Assembly (NCBI GenBank): GCA_028278125.1
Contig: JANQEY010000125.1
Span: 1-12,228, forward strand
DNA from: a bacterium
GTDB taxonomy: Bacteria > Electryoneota > Electryoneia > Electryoneales > Electryoneaceae
Length of the DNA stretch: 12,228 nt
Direction: 5' to 3'
Shown here: piece after piece, positions 9,401 through 12,228 of the stretch
Position numbering within the stretch: the stretch's first letter is position 1
Layout of the letters: every line of letters begins with the position of its first letter
The notes under the pieces: generated by a model
What the model saw: only the letters and a program-made list of their open reading frames with translations
The model's database searches: none
Told to the model about the DNA's origin: nothing
Translations under genes and position numbers: made by a program

Positions 9401-12228
9401 ATTGACGACAGATGTTTATTTCACGGTTAAGAAGGATATTCTTGTTCCGTCGTATAACAGTCATGAAGACGGGAATGCCGGACAATTTCAAATCTGGTAT
9501 AACCTGGAGAACAAACCTGACTGGCTGAACAATCTGGATGTGGATTTTTCAGACAAGGGCGGGTCATTGCTGTACAAAGCCGTATATGGGGTATCGATTA
9601 ACCATAACATTCTATTTTACACCATACAATCCGGAATTAACTCAGAAAACCACACAGAGGACTGGACCATAAACTGGAGTTATCTCAAGAACGGGACGAA
9701 TGACATTCTGGTAAAGGCCATGGATTATACGGAGTTGGGGCCTGCGGCAAATACCATAACCAGCGATGTCCTGTTTTCCATAAAAAAAGACGATATAGTT
9801 CCCTCATTTAACAACTATGAACAGAGCAGTTTTGATGTCTGGTACAGTGATAACAAATATCCTGACTGGATAGCGGATATCAGTATTAACTTTCATGATG
9901 ACGGACATTCAGGGCTGAATATATTGCGGTATGGGATCAGAAATCAGGAAGGCTTGAAATGGTATCTGATCTCGATGAACCGGGCGGACGCGTATGCCTA
10001 TGAAGCAGTCTGGCCGATATCGTGGGAGGCGCTCACTAACGGTATAAATGAAGTATACGTCAGTATCAATGATGTTGCCGGGAATCAGACAAGCAGTTCT
10101 ATCCTGTTTACTATCCGAAAAGACCGTATACCGCCGTCCTGTAATAACCAGGAGAGCAGCTCATTTGACGTGTGGTATAACGAAGCCAATAAACCTGGCT
10201 GGTTGAATCATATTAACATAGACTTTTATGACTTTGGTTCCAGTAACCTGAAAGAAATAGCCTATATTATATCGAACGACGGGTCGGATATTTACTTTGG
10301 AATAATATCAACGAACATGGACACTGCTAATTTTATAACAGATTGGGGTATAGATTGGTATGGGCTTGTTGAGGGTACGAATGATGTATACGTATTGGCG
10401 ACAGACAACGCGGAAAACGCGTTCCGGAGCGGGGTATTCTTTCATATATTGAAAGACATAACAGCGCCGACATATGACGACAAAGAAAATCTCTCTGAGG
10501 CCACCCGGAACAAGTGGTTCGCGTATAAACCAGGCTGGTCTGACAGTATCGACTTTGATGTCAGTGATATCGGATATTCAAATCTGGTAACAGTATCTTA
10601 TCTCATTACCGTTGATGGTTCTGTTTTGAGGGAAGAAATAATTACGTCCCAGTATTATGGACAAACATATGGGGAAGAATGGACAATAAGCTGGGATCTA
10701 TTATATGAAGGGACCAATAACATTTCCGTATGGGCAATAGACCGAGCGTTGAACGCGGTAACATTCAATAACATATATAAACTGAAAAAAGATATTTCAG
10801 ACCCATATGTAGAGAATAACTTCAGTATCAATAGCGCGAAATGGTATAACCAGGCCAGTGAACCGCTTCAGTTAAGATCAGTGACTATCAATTTTTATGA
10901 TACCTATTCGGGGCTGGATTCCATCTATTACCTGATATCAAATAATCATGGTATTTACGAGCGGAAGACGATCAGTGGGGATGTGGGGAGCAGGACATAT
11001 TACAACATACCGTGGGAGGTGAGCTGGAATGAGCTGACCAATGGGATAAATGAGATCTATGTATCATTGAATGATGTAGTGGGGCATCAGATCTATCAAT
11101 ATATGTTTACAGTTAAGAAAGATGTTATTTATCCGTATTTTGAAAATAATGAACCGGAACTTGAAAAATTTGATGAGTGGTATAAGGCATCGGCATTGTG
11201 GATGGATGATATCCAGGTAGATTTTTATGATGAAGGTGGTTCAACGTTAAAAGATATTGAGTATTTTGTGTCAAATAATGGAGCTGTTCTAACAAAAAGT
11301 ATTGTGGTCCGTAATAGAGGTCTTAATTCGTATACGCCTGGTATGTATATAGAGTGGGAGACGTTAACTAATGGGGTAAACGAGATTGTTGTGAGTGTGA
11401 ACGACAATGCGGGGAACGCGTCAAGTAATTACGTATTTGCTATTAAAAAGGATGAGATAATTCCGAGTTTTACAGTGAAGAGCGGGGAGTTGTCATCTAT
11501 GGATTGGTATAACGAGGCGCCGGCCTGGTTGTCTGATATGGAAATACATTTTGAGGATTTTGGCGGGTCAAATATTCGTAAAATAGAGGTTCTATTGTCC
11601 CGGAACGGAGTGATGTATGACGGAAAGATTTTGACAGAGGGTGTGTCTGTTACTGAGTATACTTCTCCGTTCAGTATCAGCTGGGAGTTGATAGCGGAAG
11701 GGACGAGTGATATCGGTGTGAGGGTAGAAGATAACGCCGGCAACGTTACCCTTAATGTGATCGGGTTTATTAAAAAAGATACCTCAATTCCTGTGGTAAA
11801 TAATAAAGAGGGGCAAACGATATACTTTAATTATGATCAGAAACAGGCCGGAGATTATCAGTTTGATGTGGATTTTAATGATGCGGAAGAGGCGTCGTTT
11901 TTGAGACGGATAGAGTATCTGGTAAGTTATGACAGCAGTATCCAGTCTCATTTGTTGACGGAAAATCCATACGCGCATGGTTATGTAGAGGATTGGATGA
12001 TAGAGTGGGAGCGGGTTACGTTCGGCTATAATGAGATATTGGCGTCAGTTAATGATGAGGCAGGAAATAGTCGATTGACGACCTTGTTTACCATATTGAA
12101 AGATGATGAGATTCCGGTTATTGAAAACAATGAGGCAGGTGATCCCAAGTTTACGAAATGGTATGGATTTACCAATACGCCGGATTTTCTGGAGAGTCTG
12201 AGTGTTGATTTTATTGATAGCGGGAATT
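381..12228 (+). CDS. Giant secreted Ig-like repeat protein (3' end outside window)
   Basis: A single frame runs from TTG 381 (or ATG 390) to the window edge, at least 3,949 codons without a stop. Order of parts (residues counted from TTG): signal-like segment 1-30, FnIII-like domain about 49-146, then Ig-like units from residue 148 onward. Each unit follows one plan: KDT-x-x-P linker, a W-Y pair, P-x-W, an [I/V]-D-[I/V]-D-F-x-D strand, G-x-S-x-L, a second half with W-x-[I/L]-x-W, NG-[T/I/V]-N-[E/D/N]-I-Y-V, then D-N-A-G-N and a strand ending in KKD. Only two cysteines occur (residues 18, in the leader, and 3254). No enzyme motif is seen. The likely role is an extended cell-surface or secreted stalk or adhesin; its ligand and anchoring are unknown because the C-terminus is missing. 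TTG is preferred for its spacing to the G7 tract. Isoleucine is mostly ATA, and codon choice changes along the gene. The coding call is near certain; the function is inferred. Confidence 0.96.
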   Translation, partial: MNYMGSLKELKRLLIYACISFGLTITLGNVSPSPSTGLKTNTATNPTINTIAPQFTAIYEDADEGNKAIAYRLQVSETSDYSSIIWDTGTVDIVAEEQPVAGTETEAIAYQGSRLTWQKKYYWRIRFKDEEANIGTWNEEEAFFIIHDGESPTYTVQVDTIDYANWYKTTADWMSAVTINFSDSGGSSLNAAEYQYGREGSLIYSGVFDDITITRQLVITFDVLVEGITPITVRASDNAGNIVSGQAFYIKKDTKAPSMETYEDLSGAWYNSWVTRDEGNYDVISVSFHDDSGSNLKNIEYGISNSISLEWTTLAVNLNQASYDTEWGISWWEFGEGPNEIRISVNDNAGNQTTLVLATVSKDMSYPVINNKLEPSWYETSWYSDSNQWDYAIDIDFTDTQSYLENVEYLISNSFGTTKISLTTNFGQAVYDSNWNIPWDGTLTNGLNDIIVSVNDYAGFKVSTKAFYIKVDRVVPEITNNETGAVGEFISWNRTEPDWINHINVDFRDENYSKLKTTWHIISKSELQQTAYQITNNINAENYTTDWELQWDNLYQGRNEIYGKAEDKAGNNNQEKLFTIYKDSNHPFLEEHIDEEHFGEWHKEAPAGLEAINIDIKDENGIGINKIQYGITNTSGRKWYTVSENVNKQIYEDNWAINWVDLENGENTIIISRNDYLGNHSDDYSFIIRKDTISPNHTNNEAGAAKFDKWYGTEPEWLSDIDVDVTDNGYSKLGKLTYIISYNNQQTGDIIQTAIDQDIYTPNWTINWTLLTDGINEVYITFNDNAENHSRSQKLFKILKDTIKPEHTLNEDPESAKLTKWYKEYDSGWMNNIDVDFSDNRSELNGITIIISNNYQGETRQLLATDINSRNLTEGIYIMWGWINNGWNNISFVISDNAGNTLTTSALLQIRRDSLPPFYENNEVVDTTIWYGYAPSFLNNLDINFYDQGDSGLNEITYKLVNKGETTNITISKNMAITTYNKPWEINFNTLSTGTTDVYLLISDNAGNQVESPKLFYIQKDILPPSFSNNIIYTPIWENKKPEFFDSVDIDFYDEGDSLLRDIEYTISNNGTTIKSQTILNEAADYQYTGEWSLNWEDLANGVNEIQISFNDYAGNQTISKAITVKKDIIPPTINNTMKLVSADFNKWTNQKKNWMDQISINFNDAGGSGLGDIYYGVEWLGEPGTINWYLISSNINKNTYNKPWSISWNALLNGTNNIYVRLSDNATNSTTSDILFWVLKDTIIPSINSRETSTDAKFTNNWYKTGPVWLSNIDIDFEDYGSSNIRNIYYVVENANGTNRHAVIEDEAVQRYYTEWPIDWDALINGTNNIYVAVSDNAGNENRTEVRVFYIKKDTISPDIHDMPVIEPITEWINYAPSWLVELTINFNDQALSKLKQLEYIISYDDIIDYHYYSLTSNGALNVITYNESWSIQYGHLGQGVNEIHVKATDYAGNTRILPFNTYIKKDTRSPEIYIQDTLGSGWINEEPSWFSEVNVDFNEPEEPHRHSKIRDIIYLISYNNQIRKQETITRNYGQSEYTEPWVINWGDLADNQNEIYISINDNAGNQRYQKIYTIRKDTAPPSFNNKESSDYTLWYRSLEPWMNNIDVDFSDTGNSLIQHINYIVSINNGLSLYQIAQVDSKNFSADWPINWEHIKEGTNDILVRINDYAGNTITSEPIIQIKKDSLEPVYNLKENPADAKFNTWYNQDFGYFNGMQVEFKDQGHSGLQSVSYIISYNNTDYETTITTNLNGLLTTYDAVINIQWTDLKEGKNDISFLVEDMAGNRNQTGKAFSILKDTVTPGYTDNGQYGFNTWYSISPDWLDEIDIDFYDTGGSKLKKALFGIITENTTWGTILENININNYNNNWRIKWGELINGTNDIKIAVWDNAGNATTSDIIFQILKDTIAPVIDHDLAISHGEQALWYKHNPEWLQVSLDIRFYDEQYSNLADIEYGWEGGFHDAANITRIPRYEQGIKISWNILSNGISTIHVRARDGAGNLTQESDLFIIKKDTIPPTYNNNHTVRSVSQDAWYNQLPGYGEEINIDFKDLQYSHLLKAVYKVSVNNQVHEILLTENGEGLPVYNEDWTISWGILENGINEIYISMSDRASNIISSNGLFIIRKDIIPPSFEIKAGIPEVSQNIWNKSLPDWAADLDIDFSDIKHSTLEQIKYGIISASEHIELEQIMNNVNGQPTYIANWSLSWGVLENGTNNIYVEAKDRASNLTRNQVFVFKKDEVTPSFIINDPVSAASQNIWYNTLPEWAYEVDIDFYDPEYSMIKQVNYGVYKNELWQEIEKISTNVQGIPAYTNNITISWSLLENGTNDIYVEVEDWAGNITRNIVFRLKKDTVAPTYTYEEPIPMVSQDMWYKELPEWAERIDIDFYDEEYSLLGKIEYGIVSDSEWIILEMITENTAGVSQYRKDFGLSWDLLKQGTNNIYVRVTDRAGNTTEGIVLTFKKDNLPPSLNILGTFTQQDVWYNALPVWAGEISAEFWDTGYSLIKEVSYKISGGEYNGSVSDLVTDNAAKISTIDMDFSLDFTLLEDGTNNIYIYIEDHAGNVVTSNKLFKFRKDTILSTVYNYNADIFNGWYKQDFEELHEINVDFYDAHSHLKEIEYEVRNPAEATFSQGLITDDQDIPWYMPTWSIEWSGLTNGVNEVYVNITDNAGNRKHEYIFTISKDTEAPVIDNQLTEEQLDDLVWYTSEPAWMSRISVNFYDTGGSLLDDIAYEISFNGQIISGDFISKSVNQANYLEPFGVTWEALASESIIDVYGVVSDNAGWQTREKLFTVKKDILSPYEINAENAQDAKYQTWYRSDPGLFNNLDISVYETGAGLKTLHLGSKLADGSVYNWQFLASYNIERVNTFDSGINVSWSMLEDGVNELYISANDQNDLLLNKTLGLTIRKDTLTPSFIDNGGRDEIWHNHAPDWLLGLDMDMRDMGGSGIEEFGYIVSHSGEVFSYESITENVKPEAVPLWEENWTVSWDVLTNGMNEISLVVKDNAENILTTDVYFTVKKDILVPSYNSHEDGNAGQFQIWYNLENKPDWLNNLDVDFSDKGGSLLYKAVYGVSINHNILFYTIQSGINSENHTEDWTINWSYLKNGTNDILVKAMDYTELGPAANTITSDVLFSIKKDDIVPSFNNYEQSSFDVWYSDNKYPDWIADISINFHDDGHSGLNILRYGIRNQEGLKWYLISMNRADAYAYEAVWPISWEALTNGINEVYVSINDVAGNQTSSSILFTIRKDRIPPSCNNQESSSFDVWYNEANKPGWLNHINIDFYDFGSSNLKEIAYIISNDGSDIYFGIISTNMDTANFITDWGIDWYGLVEGTNDVYVLATDNAENAFRSGVFFHILKDITAPTYDDKENLSEATRNKWFAYKPGWSDSIDFDVSDIGYSNLVTVSYLITVDGSVLREEIITSQYYGQTYGEEWTISWDLLYEGTNNISVWAIDRALNAVTFNNIYKLKKDISDPYVENNFSINSAKWYNQASEPLQLRSVTINFYDTYSGLDSIYYLISNNHGIYERKTISGDVGSRTYYNIPWEVSWNELTNGINEIYVSLNDVVGHQIYQYMFTVKKDVIYPYFENNEPELEKFDEWYKASALWMDDIQVDFYDEGGSTLKDIEYFVSNNGAVLTKSIVVRNRGLNSYTPGMYIEWETLTNGVNEIVVSVNDNAGNASSNYVFAIKKDEIIPSFTVKSGELSSMDWYNEAPAWLSDMEIHFEDFGGSNIRKIEVLLSRNGVMYDGKILTEGVSVTEYTSPFSISWELIAEGTSDIGVRVEDNAGNVTLNVIGFIKKDTSIPVVNNKEGQTIYFNYDQKQAGDYQFDVDFNDAEEASFLRRIEYLVSYDSSIQSHLLTENPYAHGYVEDWMIEWERVTFGYNEILASVNDEAGNSRLTTLFTILKDDEIPVIENNEAGDPKFTKWYGFTNTPDFLESLSVDFIDSGN
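525..818 (+). other. Fibronectin-III-like domain
   Basis: Residues about 49-146 differ from the later repeats. They read as APQF, an acidic turn, AYRLQVSETSDYS, then IIWDTG, a loop, AYQG-x-x-L-x-W, and KYYWRIRFKDEEANIGTW. The pattern 'P-x-F-x-A ... YRLQV ... WDTG ... L-x-W ... YYWRI-x-F-x-D' is the layout common in FnIII-like modules of bacterial surface and carbohydrate-active proteins. It lies between the leader and the first Ig-like unit and so would be the distal (N-terminal) tip of the stalk, a position suited to ligand contact. Fold assignment is by pattern, not by search. Confidence 0.55.
733..740 (+). repeat. A8 homopolymer inside the FnIII-like domain
   Basis: Eight consecutive A span codons 118-120 (Gln-Lys-Lys) of the giant protein. 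Gain or loss of one A by slippage would shift the frame: I read stops within about 10-17 codons in both alternative frames. It could work as an expression switch or as a transcriptional-slippage site; equally it may be chance in A-rich sequence. Confidence 0.4.
4782..5114 (+). repeat. Unit 13: acidic insertion replaces the conserved Asp turn
   Basis: Where other units have F-x-D-x-G-x-S, this one has FNEPEEPHRHSKIRD, an acidic and His-containing loop. The usual Asp is replaced by Glu, one of only two such cases in the array. The rest of the unit, including the NDNAGN box, is normal. Confidence 0.7.
6420..8099 (+). repeat. Five-unit subfamily (units 18-22), each exactly 336 bp
   Basis: These five consecutive units start at 6420, 6756, 7092, 7428 and 7764 and are all 112 residues long, unlike the variable lengths elsewhere. 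They share a subfamily mark before the W-Y pair: SQDAW, SQNIW, SQNIW, SQDMW and QQDVW. All have LP before the second Trp position, WA in units 19-22, and HS or YS in place of G-x-S. Units 18, 19 and 21 also carry DRA[S/G]N instead of DNAGN. Local tandem duplication of an ancestral unit is the simplest explanation. Confidence 0.8.
8760..9101 (+). repeat. Unit 25: strongly diverged repeat
   Basis: The linker, W-Y pair and W-S-x-L-x-x-G-x-N-E-L-Y segment are present, but the middle is unusual. The D-F-x-D strand becomes SVYETGAG, the central strand is LHLGSKLADG, and the DNAGN box is replaced by NDQNDLLLNK. It is therefore the only complete unit with neither conserved turn in standard form, although the first Asp of the box survives. 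It may have a different surface loop or have lost metal binding. Confidence 0.7.
9435..9788 (+). repeat. Unit 27: longest repeat, with insertion in the DNAGN turn
   Basis: This 354 bp unit is the longest in the array. The turn that normally reads D-x-A-G-N is expanded to DYTELGPAAN, which adds about five residues between the conserved Asp and Asn. The unit also uses ENKPDWL in the P-x-W segment, a feature echoed in units 28 (NKYPDW) and 29 (NKPGWL), so these three look related. Confidence 0.7.
9789..10454 (+). repeat. Units 28-29: closely related pair
   Basis: Both units are 333 bp and share the segment SSFDVWY after an NN/NNQE or NNYEQ linker, followed by an NK-containing P-x-W segment. Unit 29 contains the only cysteine of the mature protein in this window (residue 3254, codon TGT at 10140). 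They look like a fairly recent two-unit duplication with later divergence. Confidence 0.6.
11778..12101 (+). repeat. Unit 34: lacks the W-Y and P-x-W segment
   Basis: The region normally holding W-Y and P-x-W reads YFNYDQKQAGDYQF, so both aromatic marks are missing. The FDVDF strand, the central IEYLVSYD strand, NDEAGN and the KDD linker are intact. This is the only complete unit without a Trp in its first half. Confidence 0.7.
12102..12228 (+). repeat. Unit 35: partial repeat at window edge
   Basis: The first 42 codons of another standard unit are present: KDDEIP linker, NNEAG, KWYG, PDFLE, SVDF and an aspartate turn. The frame is still open at the last base, so the array continues beyond the window. 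Confidence 0.9.

Larger units (their letters stand above)
822..12228 (+). repeat. Tandem array of 34 complete + 1 partial Ig-like repeats
   Basis: Taking the Asp of the KKD linker as boundary, units start at 822, 1137, 1467, 1794, 2127, 2451, 2781, 3117, 3441, 3762, 4104, 4443, 4782, 5115, 5436, 5775, 6096, 6420, 6756, 7092, 7428, 7764, 8100, 8424, 8760, 9102, 9435, 9789, 10122, 10455, 10791, 11121, 11451, 11778 and 12102 (partial). Lengths are 315-354 bp. The Asp of the DNAGN box is present in all 34 complete units, and its final Asn in about 30. The Asp ending the D-F-x-D strand is kept in 33 of 35. The order 'DNAGN ... KKDT-x-PP' parallels Ig-like (BIg) adhesin repeats such as those of SiiE and BapA, where junction aspartates bind calcium. 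DNA identity between units is clearly partial, so the array is old or strongly diversified. Confidence 0.93.

Noticed and set aside
822..12228. CRISPR array or DNA-level satellite
   Set aside because: The period is about 330 bp, the repeats are diverged and the signal is in the protein frame, so this is a coding domain array.

Overview
The window is dominated by one giant, secreted, multi-domain repeat protein on the + strand. It starts near position 381 and stays open through the last base (12228), giving at least 3,949 residues with neither stop codon nor C-terminus in view. I translated the frame line by line and found no internal stop. The protein has a basic, hydrophobic signal-like N-terminus, one fibronectin-III-like domain, then a head-to-tail array of 34 complete Ig-like repeats of about 105-118 residues and the start of a 35th. 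No catalytic domain is visible, so it reads as a very long surface stalk or adhesin whose anchor or effector end lies to the right.

Layout. 1-97: a short + strand open frame whose start faintly resembles GatC (weak). 86-226 (- strand): the C-terminal tail of D-aminoacyl-tRNA deacylase (dtd), cut off by an in-frame stop and apparently a remnant. 227-380: AT-rich intergenic DNA with a candidate extended -10 promoter and a G7 tract acting as ribosome-binding site. 381-470: signal sequence. About 525-818: FnIII-like domain. 822-12228: repeat array, including a five-unit subfamily (6420-8099) in which every unit is exactly 336 bp.

Organism. The dtd tail, Shine-Dalgarno-like sequence and Sec-type leader indicate a bacterium. 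Base composition is moderate, and isoleucine is written very largely as ATA. Multi-kilobase Ig-like/FnIII repeat genes of this kind are known from uncultured lineages such as Omnitrophota, but that placement is a guess from style, not a demonstrated match. Codon choice drifts along the gene: GAC/AAC/ATA-rich at the 5' side and GAT/AAT/T- and G-rich at the 3' side, suggesting that the array is a mosaic of different ages or sources.
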